Source: Fragum whitleyi (lineage: Eukaryota > Mollusca > Bivalvia > Cardiida > Cardiidae). Taken from it: 64,000 nt of DNA. Location of the stretch: positions 26,975,208 to 27,039,207 of the forward strand of contig OX411559.1 in the NCBI GenBank assembly GCA_948146395.1, in the 5' to 3' direction. Numbering within the stretch: position 1 is the stretch's first letter; the number at the start of each line of letters is the position of its first letter. Both the position numbers and the translations under genes were made by a program. Shown one piece after another: positions 42,601 to 45,620 of this stretch. Below the pieces are notes generated by a model. It was not told the DNA's origin. It worked only from the letters and a program-made list of their open reading frames with translations, and searched no databases.

Positions 42601-45015
42601 AGTGACTCTTAAACCTTAAAAATTCTTATTCATGATAAGCTCTTTCCGGTTTTTGACCTCTTTAAAATTGTTTTGACTCCTGAAGTTTAATGGTTAAGGG
42701 ATCAATTACTCCTTAATTACAAACACAAGCTAGAGCCCTGACTACATGATATAGGCAGAGAAAAAGAATAGCAGGGGCCCAGTTGCCCATGGCACCCAGA
42801 CTTTGGGCTGGGCCCCTAGATTTTTTAAGAAAATCCTAAAACCGTAATGTCAAATATTGAATTTTGAAAGTCTGGATATCTAGGTTAAAATTGTTAATCA
42901 TTTTCCCTGTAGGGCAGGAGTATAGAATTCCCATGCCAAACTTGTCGGAAACTGGCTTTTCTACCTGCGTACAAGTACATTTTTCTAGACTACTATTCTG
43001 TGGACCAAGTCAATAATAATAGGATAAATCTTGGAATGGTATGGAATAGATGGAAGAGATTAATTAGCTTCTTGTTTGTGTAAAAGGGTAGAAAACATAC
43101 ATGTCTTTCAATGAAGAAAATGCTGCATTTCAGCATTTTTTTCTTTAAAAACAATGTTTTCTCAAAATGTATCTATTTTTTTTTTTTGTGGACAAGTTCA
43201 AAATATCTTTTGTCCAGGGATAAGAGGAGAAAATGCATATTTCCACACCTCTGCTATAGGGTACTATTTGAATTTATCAACCCTTGTTAAGTTGCATAAA
43301 AATCTTTGAAAAATTACACTCAAATCAATGTGCTAAAGGCTCTGGGAAAAGAAATTGTTTGCAAATATATCTCTCGAAAAGTAAGTAATTTCACAATTCT
43401 TGGTCAATTGATTGAATTGAATGGAGTTTAACGCCGCTTTCAACATTTTTCAGTTGTATCGCGGCGACTGGAGCACCTAATAATGGTTTCTTGGTATTTC
43501 TCTAACCAGTACAACCACCACATCCTTCCCTAGCCTCCAGCTGCTATCTCACATAGGTCTACGATAATCAACCCATTGGCGAGAGACAAGTAGTCGGAAA
43601 GAATGAGTGCTGCCGTCGGGGGTCGAACCCGGGAATTCTTGGTCAAGCAAGAGGGTAATGGTTGCCCTTTTGTAAATTGAGGTGTATTGTAAGTTTCAAG
43701 TGAATGCCTCGAGTAATACAAAAGATATCATAAAAGGATTTGCATAACAAGTCAATCACTGAGAAGGATTATTTTGTCAGAGCTGACTGTACCTGATAGG
43801 AAGATGAGGAGACAAGTATACCAAGGATATAGAAATACCTTCTACGGTTTTATCTGAAAACCAGTCACAAAGCACTCTTATATGAATGATACAGTGTTGA
43901 TTTTTTCCACATAAATTGTATATTGATGATTTACATCAGGGCCCAAGATTATAAAACTTTTCTCTTGCTCAAAAGGTGCTCAAATGAGTATTTTCTTGAT
44001 TTGAATTTGCAATAAAAGCTTCAATTCTGTTGTCTTATAAATGTTTGAAATTAAAGATGATATTAACAAGTAGTTACAATTTACAATTGATTTTATCATT
44101 TATGTTCAAACACTTATTCAAATTCTAAATTTGAGAAATTTCTCAGTTGAGAACAGATAACATTTTGCGATCCCTTGTCTGTGTTTCATATATAAATTTT
44201 AAGCCAAAATGTTTCTTGCAATCAAAATTTGTGGGTTGATGGGTCTAGTATGAATTAAATGTAGTTTTCAAGATAAGAATCAACTTGACAGCCTGTAAAT
44301 CTTCATTATTGTAACTTATGATACATTACAAGAGCCAATGCCAACACTAACACCAATGCCAACAACATGAACATTGCCAAGGCGATGACAATACTCCAGT
44401 ATTTTTTTTTTTTCTTTTTTTTTCAAAAACAGCCGAGCTAATAGTTACAACGGCTACAGCTCAATTTGACTGTGCCCAACAGAAGGCAATCATGATGAGT
44501 CATGCAGTGCACAATGTGTCAGGATGACATTTGTAAATTATCAACTGTCATTACACAGCTGTCCATGCATTATCAAATACAACCAAATATATGCCTGCAA
44601 ACATGCTCAAATTCTCAGAAAAATTCCATTGTGGTATTAAATTCAGGTGTTTATTTTATCATTAGTGAACAAAGACTGCTAAAAGGTCAGGGTCACATGA
44701 CCTAGTTTAATCAATACCAGAATTCACAACCAAAACAAATGCGATTTTGGTGAACTTTCCATGCCCTCACGTGTGTGACAACACATGCACAGTCATTCTA
44801 CCTACCTGTTCTATAACTGTGTCGTCGCCAACGGCCCATTTCTTATTTGAATAATTCCCAGGGTCGTTTGTTTCTTGAGGTCTTTGGAAAAAGTAGCTCA
44901 CTGCTGCGTCGTCTTTAGAAATGTTGGCATTTTGTCGCATGTTCGCCATATTCCCGTTTGACAACATCGGCCGACTGTCGTCCCACGAAGTCTCATTCAT
45001 GCTTGGTACAGGCAT
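443..45015 (-). CDS. pum: Pumilio RNA-binding protein, complete gene of 20 coding exons (whole span)
   Basis: Sequence-specific RNA-binding translational repressor of the PUF family, acting in the cytoplasm on mRNA 3' UTRs through UGUANAUA sites. Coding exons in order: 45015-44806, 41724-41653, 41313-41181, 40603-40350, 38698-38529, 38088-37839, 37161-37089, 33734-33660, 31033-30842, 30413-30273, 27934-27815, 26367-26206, 25608-25453, 24643-24517, 13481-13350, 12423-12165, 10095-9958, 8930-8683, 1809-1726, 689-443. All joins are GT/AG and phase-consistent, giving 1,080 aa plus stop, close to vertebrate PUM1/PUM2. Near the N-terminus is a YFFQR motif like that of vertebrate PUM. The middle is low-complexity Gln/Ser/Gly/Pro. 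The C-terminal PUF domain (about residues 730-1065) has repeat triplets SRQ, NYQ, CRQ, NHQ, CRQ, NYQ, SNE, NYQ, which by the known code read UGUAnAUA. Exon structure is read by eye; extra alternative exons are not excluded. Confidence 0.95.
1688..1743. repeat. 28-bp tandem duplication across the exon 19 donor
   Basis: GACTACTGACCCATCATTC at 1688 and GACTACTTACCCATCATTC at 1716 begin two 28-bp units. The exon-side unit has the active GTAAGT donor; the intron-side copy reads GTCAGT. Confidence 0.75.
1726..1809 (-). CDS. pum: Pumilio coding exon 19 (PUF repeat 7)
   Basis: Residues 971-998 plus 2 nt; 84 bp. It encodes [17 protein letters not shown] and EEVCSMND, the repeat-7 SNE triplet that reads G. 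The acceptor is TTTTCAG and the donor GTAAGT. The donor end is part of a 28-bp tandem duplication. Confidence 0.92.
1847..2136 (+). mobile_element. Helentron-like non-autonomous element (HINE), 290 bp
   Basis: It starts AACAAGATG, has a 5' half-site AAGCCCCCG at about 1880, a TGACCTTGACC-rich core, an (ACGG)n block at about 2045-2090, and ends in a hairpin ATGCCCCCG...CAGGGGGTAT followed by AAAAAA. The 5' half-site equals one arm of the 3' hairpin. It lies in Pumilio intron 18, about 40 bp from exon 19. Confidence 0.65.
2383..2730. repeat. 43-bp tandem repeat, about 8 copies
   Basis: Unit GCATTGGTACTCCCTACTTT + AGATGTTAATTAGCCAG + ATTTTT, with starts at 2385, 2429, 2472, 2515 and so on. Copies are almost identical (AGTTAG/AATTAG/AAGTAG variants), so amplification is recent. 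Intronic, with no spacers. Confidence 0.9.
3411..3640. mobile_element. TTAA miniature element, family 1 (piggyBac-like MITE), decayed copy
   Basis: It begins TTAA CCCTTTCCTGTTTTAC and contains the family's central palindrome AGAAATTGCTT..AAGCAATTTCT. The right end (GATTAAACAGCAAA) has lost GGGTTAA. Confidence 0.6.
3835..4035 (+). mobile_element. 3' fragment of a HINE (21,302-type)
   Basis: CTTCTCCACGATGAGATCTA core text, a GGACAGACAGGCAGACC microsatellite, and a terminal hairpin ATACCCCCTCTC..GGGGGGCATAAT. It lacks a recognisable 5' end. Confidence 0.55.
4028..4118. repeat. conserved 95-bp repeat, copy 1
   Basis: GGCATCATACAATACTTAGC ... GTACCAAGTACTCCCATAAG ... GGTAATCATCTGCC. Other copies are at 5881, 6581, 8097 and 19292, plus a split one at 20258/20965. 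No coding or RNA family recognised. Confidence 0.75.
4155..5756. mobile_element. TTAA miniature element, family 1, split by a HINE
   Basis: Left end TTAACCCTTTCCTG at 4155, right end AAAGGGTTAA ending 5756. Internal MITE sequence is broken at about 4222 and resumes at about 5598 (GGATTTAATTTG), with a 1.38-kb HINE between. The insert-free MITE would be about 225 bp. Confidence 0.8.
4222..5597 (+). mobile_element. HINE with 165-bp tandem core, inserted in a MITE
   Basis: 5' AACTAGAAAGCCATGAATGG, half-site CGCTCCACAGGC, about six 165-bp core copies (for example CAAAGTTTCCACTATATAAC at about 4336, 4501, 4665, 4831), an (ACGG)n block at about 5500-5545, and a 3' hairpin AGCCCCAGTGGCT..AGCCAGTGGAGCT + AAAAA. 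The flanks are the two halves of a MITE, which fixes both ends and shows no target duplication. Same family as 57,214-59,079. It resembles bivalve 'pearl' elements. Confidence 0.8.
5881..5972. repeat. conserved 95-bp repeat, copy 2
   Basis: Same sequence as 4028-4118 with a few substitutions, preceded by GAATGTAAAGTAA like copy 3. Confidence 0.7.
6309..6552 (-). mobile_element. tRNA-derived SINE, copy with recognisable tRNA head
   Basis: Read on the minus strand, a tRNA-like head has an A box (TAGCGCAGTTGGTAGC) and a B-box-like GTTTGATCCCCG, then the shared body (TCGTAGACCTATGTGGGATA, GCTGGAGGCTAG, GGTGCTCCAGCCGC) and tail. Transcribed by Pol III from its own promoter in the family model. 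Other copies in the window lack most of the head. Confidence 0.75.
6581..6673. repeat. conserved 95-bp repeat, copy 3
   Basis: Nearly identical to the 4028 copy. It directly follows the SINE at 6309-6552. Confidence 0.7.
6900..7021. mobile_element. TTAA miniature element, family 2, right half only
   Basis: It ends GGGTCCACTACCTTAA like the full copies at 19,991 and 36,799. The left end is missing. Confidence 0.5.
7416..7588 (+). mobile_element. short HINE (173 bp), near-identical to 12,792-12,972
   Basis: 5' AACAAGAGCTGTCACTG, half-site ATGCCCCCGAC, a short unique core, (ACGG)n at about 7500-7550, hairpin ATGCCTCCC..GGGGGCAT + AAAAA. It differs from its twin mainly in the microsatellite length. 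Confidence 0.75.
8097..8190. repeat. conserved 95-bp repeat, copy 4
   Basis: GGCATCATACGATAGTTAGC ... GGTAATCATCTGCC. Confidence 0.65.
8321..8630. mobile_element. foldback miniature element, family 3
   Basis: Imperfect inverted ends (AATTCCCATGCCCGAC ... AAGTGGAGAAATTTT...), repeated TTGTC/GACAAG half-sites, and a central palindrome GAAAATGCT..AGCATTTTC. Other copies at 28,885, 29,454, 39,053, 41,762, 42,905, and a fragment at 21,172. Confidence 0.65.
8683..8930 (-). CDS. pum: Pumilio coding exon 18 (PUF repeats 5-6, start of 7)
   Basis: Residues 889-970 plus 2 nt. Repeat 5 is [11 protein letters not shown] (C, R, Q); repeat 6 is [20 protein letters not shown] (N, Y, Q). It ends in SQHKFA, where repeat 7 begins, before a GTGAGC donor. 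Confidence 0.95.
9581..9957. repeat. 77-bp tandem copies of the exon 17 3' end and donor
   Basis: Intron-side copies begin (exon edge) at about 9881 and 9589. Each has about 45 bp of exon 17 followed by GTTTGT or GTGTGT and about 32 bp of intron. The outermost copy is split by the TTAA element at 9597-9813. Period 77-78 bp. Confidence 0.85.
9597..9813. mobile_element. TTAA miniature element, family 1 (piggyBac-like MITE), 217 bp
   Basis: TTAA CCCTTTCCTG ... CAGGAAAGGG TTAA, with TTAA as the duplicated target. The central palindrome is AGAAATCACTTG..CAAGCAATTTCT. The site without it, CCTTTAAAGGC, is present in the neighbouring repeat units, so insertion and target are both seen. Confidence 0.9.
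9958..10095 (-). CDS. pum: Pumilio coding exon 17 (PUF repeat 4)
   Basis: Residues 843-888, 46 codons, phase 0 at both ends. It contains [20 protein letters not shown] and ends AFKGQ. The triplet is N, H, Q. The last ~45 bp plus the donor are repeated downstream in the intron (9581-9957), one copy being interrupted by a TTAA miniature element. Confidence 0.94.
10193..11355 (+). mobile_element. HINE with ~110-bp tandem core
   Basis: 5' AGACAAGAGAGCCATAGTGG, half-site CGCTCACCTGA, about ten diverged core units (AGGTTGATCGGGCAAAAAAT..., TTTGACCC.., AATCATTCTGACC), and a 3' hairpin AGCTCACC..GGTGAGCT + AAAAA. Here the microsatellite is reduced to AGACAGACATCC. Confidence 0.7.
11867..12115. mobile_element. 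TTAA miniature element, family 4, diverged copy
   Basis: It matches 38,719-38,957 throughout (CCCTTGTTATGCTG ... AACATCAGACTGCACATT ... AGCATGACAAGGATTAA). It lies about 50 bp from exon 16 on the intron side. Confidence 0.65.
12165..12423 (-). CDS. pum: Pumilio coding exon 16 (PUF repeats 1-3)
   Basis: Residues 756-842. Repeat 1 continues ([12 protein letters not shown]). Repeat 2 is [11 protein letters not shown] (triplet N, Y, Q) and repeat 3 is [11 protein letters not shown] (C, R, Q). Ends in phase 0 at GTAGGT. Confidence 0.95.
12792..12972 (+). mobile_element. short HINE, twin of 7416-7588
   Basis: Same 5' end, half-site, core and hairpin as 7416-7588; only the (ACGG)n tract is longer. 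Flanks differ, so these are two insertions rather than a segmental duplication. Confidence 0.75.
13350..13481 (-). CDS. pum: Pumilio coding exon 15 (entry to PUF domain, start of repeat 1)
   Basis: Residues 712-755 plus 2 nt. It encodes [19 protein letters not shown] and FSQDQHGS, the conserved cap before PUF repeat 1. The Arg of the repeat-1 SRxxQ triplet is split over the junction with exon 16. Confidence 0.93.
13641..13786 (-). mobile_element. tRNA-SINE, part 1 (interrupted by the LINE)
   Basis: TTTACGCCGCTTTCAACATT ... TAGCCTCCAGCT, then broken off. It continues at 19,137 with GCTGCTATCTCACATAGG. Confidence 0.85.
14083..15381 (+). CDS. LINE ORF1: coiled-coil RNA-binding protein (transposase_22-like)
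   Basis: 432 aa from the first ATG; the frame is open a little further upstream but without ATG. ORF1 proteins of this type bind element RNA and form the RNP used in target-primed reverse transcription. Residues 36-50 are hydrophobic ([13 protein letters not shown]) and run into GIEMNPGP at 53-60, a 2A-like ribosome-skipping motif in which the usual Asp is replaced by Gly. Then come a low-complexity Asn/Ser/Gln stretch and an acidic patch ([12 protein letters not shown]), a long coiled coil at about 200-275 ([20 protein letters not shown]), and an L1 ORF1p-like RRM/C-terminal domain ([30 protein letters not shown]). It ends at TAG; ORF2 follows in the same frame. Confidence 0.88.
   Translation: MGVSIEQYRSRIGCFSQPTLKNRTTFSNGAFTRYQFLSLTIRIILFMLLAAEGIEMNPGPRSKGGSKGGNSATPVIRQYRRGAGRGSTNQETTNHNPDHTPNAQNRSSRSGNPNVSMHADNRQPTREQSTINDWFSNSHASSLSQDKTQTVKRPTPNPTQNYQDEGEVTQSDRDEESESEGFETSDEQNVNSTENSNIPISILLDIQKSVKRLDKKFDKMEKSIKDLKKENREMKAQNAELKDSVEKLQSTVNDLNEQNIILSNKFESLENQSRRENLKFYNITENNGETWDDTEGKVRQYIHHDLKLDASQISIERAHRLPGKYKPRPVIVKFSFYKDKERILRTYREIVKAKRNSDQQAHEQHQTETVHVGEDFSERVRKKRALLYPFMKESIDSGKKAFLKHDKLSIDGKLYTFDTTSNQPVPYPAARD
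15382..15984 (+). pseudogene. LINE ORF2, first part: APE-type endonuclease (frameshifted)
   Basis: Open in the same frame as ORF1, straight after its TAG; no ATG precedes the endonuclease. Seen: [28 protein letters not shown] and [10 protein letters not shown], the metal-binding and catalytic motifs that nick target DNA. The frame stops at TGA 15982-15984, and coding resumes in the +1 frame from about 15980, so one base is extra (or two lost) near 15975-15981. Confidence 0.85.
15980..18871 (+). pseudogene. LINE ORF2, second part: end of endonuclease, reverse transcriptase, CCHC finger
   Basis: About 960 codons. The endonuclease tail has STVDFIL, but its SDH motif reads SVHFPI: the catalytic Asp is Val (codon GTT at 16238). 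The RT domain is complete: [40 protein letters not shown], motif [25 protein letters not shown], motif [29 protein letters not shown]-terminal finger CPVC...YHFFFEC fits C-x2-C-x12-H-x4-C. The frame is open to the end, so decay is slight. The first apparent start codons are internal; this is a continuation of 15382-15984. Confidence 0.88.
19137..19190 (-). mobile_element. tRNA-SINE, part 2 (right of the LINE)
   Basis: GCTGCTATCTCACATAGGTC ... CCCATTGGTGAGAG completes the SINE interrupted at 13,786. Confidence 0.85.
19292..19381. repeat. conserved 95-bp repeat, copy 5
   Basis: GGCATCATACAATACTCAGC ... GGTAATCATCTGCC. Serves as an unoccupied reference for the insertion at 20,270. Confidence 0.7.
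19395..19582. mobile_element. MITE with CAGTG termini, copy 1
   Basis: CAGTGTCCATTCTAGGAGG ... AAAATAGACACTG. Homologous to 39,428-39,610. It contains a 16-18 nt G run, whose exact length is doubtful in any assembly. Confidence 0.65.
19991..20156. mobile_element. TTAA miniature element, family 2, 166 bp
   Basis: TTAA GGTAGTGGACCTG ... AGCCACTACC TTAA, with a central palindrome around CCTAATGATTTTCATTATG. Full second copy at 36,799-36,967. Confidence 0.85.
20258..21041. repeat. conserved 95-bp repeat, copy 6, split by a HINE
   Basis: GGCATCATACAA (20258-20269) and TATTAGCAAAGC...CATCTGCC (20965-21041) are the two halves. Other copies read CATACAATACTTAGC at the junction. Confidence 0.8.
20270..20964 (+). 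mobile_element. HINE with 3-4 diverged ~117-bp cores
   Basis: 5' ACTAGAACTGTCGCAAAGCG, half-site ATACCCCCCAC, cores TGTGACCTTGACCTTTGACC...GAGTCCGGAAA, a GGACGGACGG block at about 20885-20915, and a hairpin TACCCCCCTC..GGTGGGGGGTA + TAAA. Ends fixed by the flanking 95-bp repeat. Confidence 0.8.
21172..21300. mobile_element. foldback element family 3, end fragment
   Basis: ATGGAATTCCCATGCATGG ... GGAATGGTACT matches the left third of 28,885-29,138. Confidence 0.5.
21302..23184 (+). mobile_element. HINE (outer) containing a second HINE
   Basis: 5' AACTAAAACTGCCGCAAAGC, half-site ATACCCCCCATCGGGG. Core text runs to CTCTGGACAA at about 21,615, is interrupted, and resumes at about 23,115 (ACTGTCTACGGAAGG), ending in hairpin TATACCCTCTC..GAAGGGGGTCATA. 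The 3835-4035 fragment shows the same join without the insert. Confidence 0.7.
21616..23114 (+). mobile_element. HINE (inner), five 156-bp tandem cores
   Basis: 5' AACAAGAGCCGTCAGAG, half-site ATGCTCCCCGAA. Cores with ACAAAGGGC at 21798, 21954, 22110, 22266 and 22422 are spaced exactly 156 bp. Then comes a different 3' region, (ACGG)n at about 23035-23075, and hairpin ATGCTCTCCC..GGGGAGCAT + AAAAA. Confidence 0.8.
23188..24380 (+). mobile_element. HINE with six 156-bp tandem cores
   Basis: 5' AACAAGTGCATGTCG, half-site GAGTCCCCCACCGG. Cores (AACAAAGGGCAATAACTC) are spaced 156 bp from about 23,500 onward; the first is 170 bp because of a 14-bp duplication. A long (ACGG)n lies at 24,272-24,330, and the hairpin is AGTCCCCCAACCGG..CCGGTGGGGGACT + AATAAA. 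It lies about 135 bp from Pumilio exon 14. Confidence 0.8.
24517..24643 (-). CDS. pum: Pumilio coding exon 14
   Basis: Residues 670-711 plus 2 nt. It contains [18 protein letters not shown], nearly identical to vertebrate '[18 protein letters not shown]'. The phase changes from 1 to 2. The following intron is 11 kb and contains the LINE. Confidence 0.9.
25077..25439. mobile_element. inverted-repeat element beside exon 13
   Basis: Ends AGGGTCGACACTAA ... TTAGTGTCGAACCCT, with further inverted segments (AGGAGTC/GACTCC) and a central palindrome AAGAAATTGCTT..AAGCAATTTCTT. Its edge is 13 bp from the exon 13 donor. A decayed relative may lie at about 34,890-35,240. Confidence 0.65.
25453..25608 (-). 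CDS. pum: Pumilio coding exon 13
   Basis: Residues 618-669. It contains [19 protein letters not shown], matching vertebrate 'SGSRRDSLTGSSDLYKRT..LTPIGHSFYNG'. 156 bp, phase 1 at both ends. An inverted-repeat element ends about 13 bp from its donor. Confidence 0.88.
26206..26367 (-). CDS. pum: Pumilio coding exon 12
   Basis: Residues 564-617. Ser/Gly/Asn-rich ([28 protein letters not shown]), like the vertebrate 'SSLGFGSSSSLGATLG' region. 162 bp, phase 1 at both ends. Its acceptor and first ~50 bp are repeated upstream in a 76-bp tandem array (26341-26760). Confidence 0.84.
26341..26760. repeat. 76-bp tandem array copied from the exon 12 acceptor
   Basis: AACCCATACT recurs at 26341 (in the exon), 26417, 26493, 26569, 26645 (variant) and 26730. 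On the minus strand each unit has a pyrimidine-poor tract, TTAACAG, then GTTACAGTCAGCCTAGCAG and the start of exon 12, without a donor. If an upstream unit's acceptor were used, the 76-bp shift would meet an in-frame TAG (in GCCTAG) in the next unit. Confidence 0.88.
27008..27166 (-). mobile_element. tRNA-SINE body, headless copy
   Basis: TTTTATGCCGCTTTTAACAT ... TCCAGCAGCTATCCAACATAG; truncated before the tRNA head. Confidence 0.65.
27815..27934 (-). CDS. pum: Pumilio coding exon 11
   Basis: Residues 524-563. A Pro/Thr/Ser/Gln-rich linker ([18 protein letters not shown]). 120 bp, phase 1 at both ends, between AACAG and GTAAGA. Confidence 0.82.
28405..28474. repeat. 70-bp hairpin element
   Basis: GGGGTCAATGCAACACTA ... 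TAGTGTTGTACTGACCCC, imperfect arms around a TATA-rich loop. Same design as 55,882-55,952. Confidence 0.65.
28885..29138. mobile_element. foldback element family 3
   Basis: AATTCCCATGCCCGACTTG ... AAATGCTAATTTCCACAACC; its centre lacks most of the palindrome. Confidence 0.6.
29454..29809. mobile_element. foldback element family 3, complete copy
   Basis: GGTTGTGGAAATATAG ... GGGCATGGGAATTCCACACC. The central palindrome is GAAGAAAATGCTG..CAGCATTTTCTTC (about 29,587-29,620). Confidence 0.7.
30273..30413 (-). CDS. pum: Pumilio coding exon 10
   Basis: Residues 477-523. It contains [18 protein letters not shown] and [11 protein letters not shown], matching the vertebrate 'APAAYYDQTGALVV' and 'VRLVAPAPVII' segments. 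141 bp, phase 1 at both ends. Confidence 0.9.
30842..31033 (-). CDS. pum: Pumilio coding exon 9
   Basis: Residues 413-476. It contains [20 protein letters not shown], near-identical to vertebrate '[20 protein letters not shown]', then a Ser/Gly/Gln-rich tail. 192 bp, phase 1 at both ends. Confidence 0.9.
31350..31560 (-). mobile_element. tRNA-SINE, diverged copy
   Basis: GGCGGCAGATTGAGCACC ... CCAGCTGCTATCTCACATAG, then a decayed head. Confidence 0.6.
32682..32912 (+). mobile_element. decayed HINE (20,270 family)
   Basis: ACTAGACAGTTGCAAAGCAG with half-site ATACACCCCTAC matches the 20,270 5' end. It ends after ACAGATGG with GGGTATAAAAA. Confidence 0.45.
33660..33734 (-). CDS. pum: Pumilio coding exon 8
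   Basis: Residues 388-412. It encodes [20 protein letters not shown], matching the vertebrate 'VPNPYIIS...DPYTAGL' region. 75 bp, phase 1 at both ends. Of two possible donors (GTCAGG, GTGACT) only GTCAGG keeps the frame into exon 9. Confidence 0.85.
34137..34298. mobile_element. MITE with CAGGGTTCCCA termini
   Basis: CAGGGTTCCCACTG ... TTGGGAACCCTG, flanked by ATCTT on both sides as a possible target duplication. hAT-like ends; the superfamily is not certain. Confidence 0.6.
36799..36967. mobile_element. TTAA miniature element, family 2, copy 2
   Basis: TTAA GGTAGTGGAACAG ... CCACTCACTACC TTAA, with a strong central palindrome around CCGAGGTTTCCTAATG / CATTAGGAAACCTCGG. Confidence 0.82.
37089..37161 (-). 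CDS. pum: Pumilio coding exon 7 (Gln-rich)
   Basis: Residues 364-387 plus 1 nt. It encodes [20 protein letters not shown], matching the vertebrate 'TAAQQQQYALAAAH' stretch. The acceptor is CTTTCAG and the donor GTAAGG. Confidence 0.85.
37540..37830. repeat. ~45-bp tandem repeat next to the exon 6 donor
   Basis: About six diverged units of TTTTAAGTTAAAATGAGTAAG + ACTTCATTTTTGTCAGTAAT-like text. It runs to within 10 bp of the donor at 37,838. Confidence 0.75.
37839..38088 (-). CDS. pum: Pumilio coding exon 6
   Basis: Residues 280-363. It contains [13 protein letters not shown], matching vertebrate 'VGMEPLQFDYSG', preceded by a Gln-rich run. It starts after TTACAG and ends in phase 0 at GTATTT. 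An imperfect ~45-bp tandem repeat abuts the donor on the intron side. Confidence 0.88.
38529..38698 (-). CDS. pum: Pumilio coding exon 5
   Basis: Residues 224-279 plus 2 nt. Acidic and Lys-rich ([18 protein letters not shown]). The donor GTATGT leaves GG, completed by the A of the next exon (Gly-Arg-His join). A 239-bp TTAA-flanked miniature element ends about 20 bp upstream of this exon's 3' splice site, so it supplies the likely branch-point region. Confidence 0.85.
38719..38957. mobile_element. TTAA miniature element, family 4, 239 bp, at the exon 5 acceptor
   Basis: TTAA CCCTTGTCATGCTG ... CAGCATGGCAAGGG TTAA. On the gene strand it ends 20 bp before the exon 5 AG. Diverged copy at 11,867; fragments at about 27,221 and 43,270. 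Confidence 0.85.
39053..39412. mobile_element. foldback element family 3, complete copy
   Basis: CCAGGGATGTGGAAATACG ... GGGCATGGGAATTCCATACC, palindrome GAAGAAAATGCTG..CAGCATTTTCTTC. Confidence 0.7.
39428..39610. mobile_element. MITE with CAGTG termini, copy 2
   Basis: CAGTGTCTATTCTAGGAGG ... CAATAGACACTG, flanked by AGCCAA on both sides (possible 6-bp target duplication). Confidence 0.7.
39870..40290 (-). mobile_element. tRNA-SINE interrupted by an inverted-repeat MITE
   Basis: The SINE halves are TTTTTCAGTCATATCTTGGC...TATGCC and GGTATTTCTCC...CTGCGCTATGACC. Between them (about 39,944-40,131) lies a MITE with ends GGGGCCTGTTTCATCAAAA / TTTTGATGAAACTGGCCCC. The right half keeps a tRNA A-box remnant. 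Confidence 0.7.
40350..40603 (-). CDS. pum: Pumilio coding exon 4, with two in-frame tandem donors
   Basis: Residues 139-223. It encodes [11 protein letters not shown] and [12 protein letters not shown], the latter nearly identical to the vertebrate 'GVSMVEYVLSS' segment. The 3' end reads GTAAGC AAT GTAAGT: two donors 9 bp apart. I chose the outer GTAAGT (exon edge 40350); the inner one (edge 40359) would drop three residues with no frameshift. Confidence 0.88.
41181..41313 (-). CDS. pum: Pumilio coding exon 3
   Basis: Residues 95-138. It starts in phase 0 with [12 protein letters not shown] (vertebrate GKKFWETDE position) and ends in phase 1 before GTAATA. Rich in Asn, Pro and Trp. Confidence 0.87.
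41653..41724 (-). CDS. pum: Pumilio coding exon 2
   Basis: Residues 71-94, 72 bp, phase 0 at both ends, flanked by TTTCAG and GTAAGC. It encodes [18 protein letters not shown], which aligns with vertebrate PUM1 'MDELNHDFQALALEGR'. Being in-frame at both ends, it could be skipped without a frameshift. Confidence 0.88.
41762..42330. mobile_element. foldback element family 3, split by a HINE
   Basis: GTGTGGAAATACAG ... GTGCATGGGAATTTCACACC, interrupted at 41,852-42,130. Confidence 0.65.
41852..42130 (+). mobile_element. HINE of a different core type, nested in a foldback element
   Basis: 5' AACAAGAGCACCGCCTACGG, half-site GCTCGGCTGT. The core has no tandem repeat; an (ACA/ACG)n block (GACAACAACGACAACAACAA) replaces (ACGG)n. 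3' ACAGCCGAGCTAATAAAA: ACAGCCGAGC is the exact complement of the 5' half-site. An internally deleted relative lies at 44,330-44,443. Confidence 0.7.
42905..43254. mobile_element. foldback element family 3
   Basis: TAGAATTCCCATGCCAAAC ... GCATATTTCCACACCTCTGC, palindrome AAGAAAATGCTG..CAGCATTTT. Confidence 0.65.
43405..43637 (-). mobile_element. tRNA-SINE, long copy with B box
   Basis: Tail AATTGAATGGAGTTTAACGC at the left, body as elsewhere, and at 43,616-43,632 (minus strand) a B box GGTTCGACCCCCGAC. The A-box part is missing. Confidence 0.75.
44330..44443 (+). mobile_element. HINE remnant (41,852 family)
   Basis: ACAAGAGCCAATGCC ... AAAACAGCCGAGCTAATA, with an internal deletion and a poly-T run. 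Confidence 0.5.
44806..45015 (-). CDS. pum: Pumilio coding exon 1 (start codon, YFFQR motif)
   Basis: Residues 1-70. The ATG is at 45015-45013, and two in-frame stops (TGA TAA) lie directly before it in the same exon, which fixes the start. The exon contains SYFFQRPQ, matching the conserved N-terminal motif of vertebrate PUM, and KKWAVGDD, which corresponds to the vertebrate RWPTGD segment. It ends in phase 0 at a GTAGGT donor. Confidence 0.9.
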
Positions 45016-45039
45016 TTATCAATCATTCTTGTAAACGCG

Positions 45040-45620
45040 ACCTAACCACGAGAAAATCAACAAAATACACATCAAGTGCAGCGAGTCAACATCGCTAATG
45101 GCGGGATTGAAGTGGGTTTATCGAAGAGCTACTTTAAATGCTGAACATACACGTTATCGATACTCTAAATGAAAAAATGAATCTATAGAAATTAAGTATA
45201 AGAAATCATTAGTTAAACGTAGGAGAAAGAATTTGAGACAAGAAGTCTAAATACCGTGATGGTTGCGGATTCTGCTAACCCATTTACACTGCCTAATTTC
45301 TATTAGGTAGACATTTTGTCTTCGAAATGCATTGTGGGTGAAAAGTATTATTTTCATGACGTCATTCTGCGGGAAAGACAAAAACTGGGGAAATCCACTC
45401 TGAAATAGGTCAAGTAATGAAATATTTATTTTTGAATGTGACTGTCCGACTCAACGCTTGTTGTGTTGAATTCTGATAATGCTGAAAAAGTTGAATTAAT
45501 CGCATATGTTCAATATTCCATGCCACTGATAAGTTTGGTATATAAAGAATTATGATGTTATAATACTTTAACATGCGCACATCTGACATTGTGACGTCAA
45601 CACTGACTCACGTGTACAAT
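45040..45620 (-). promoter_or_regulatory. candidate Pumilio promoter region
   Basis: Upstream of the start codon lie two perfect CRE palindromes TGACGTCA (45,357-45,364 and 45,592-45,599), a CACGTG E-box (45,609-45,614), and on the minus strand CACCCACAATGCATTTC (45,324-45,340), a good Staf/ZNF143-type site. ATGGCGGG at about 45,099 resembles a YY1/E2F element. Motifs are seen; promoter function is inferred. Confidence 0.45.
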
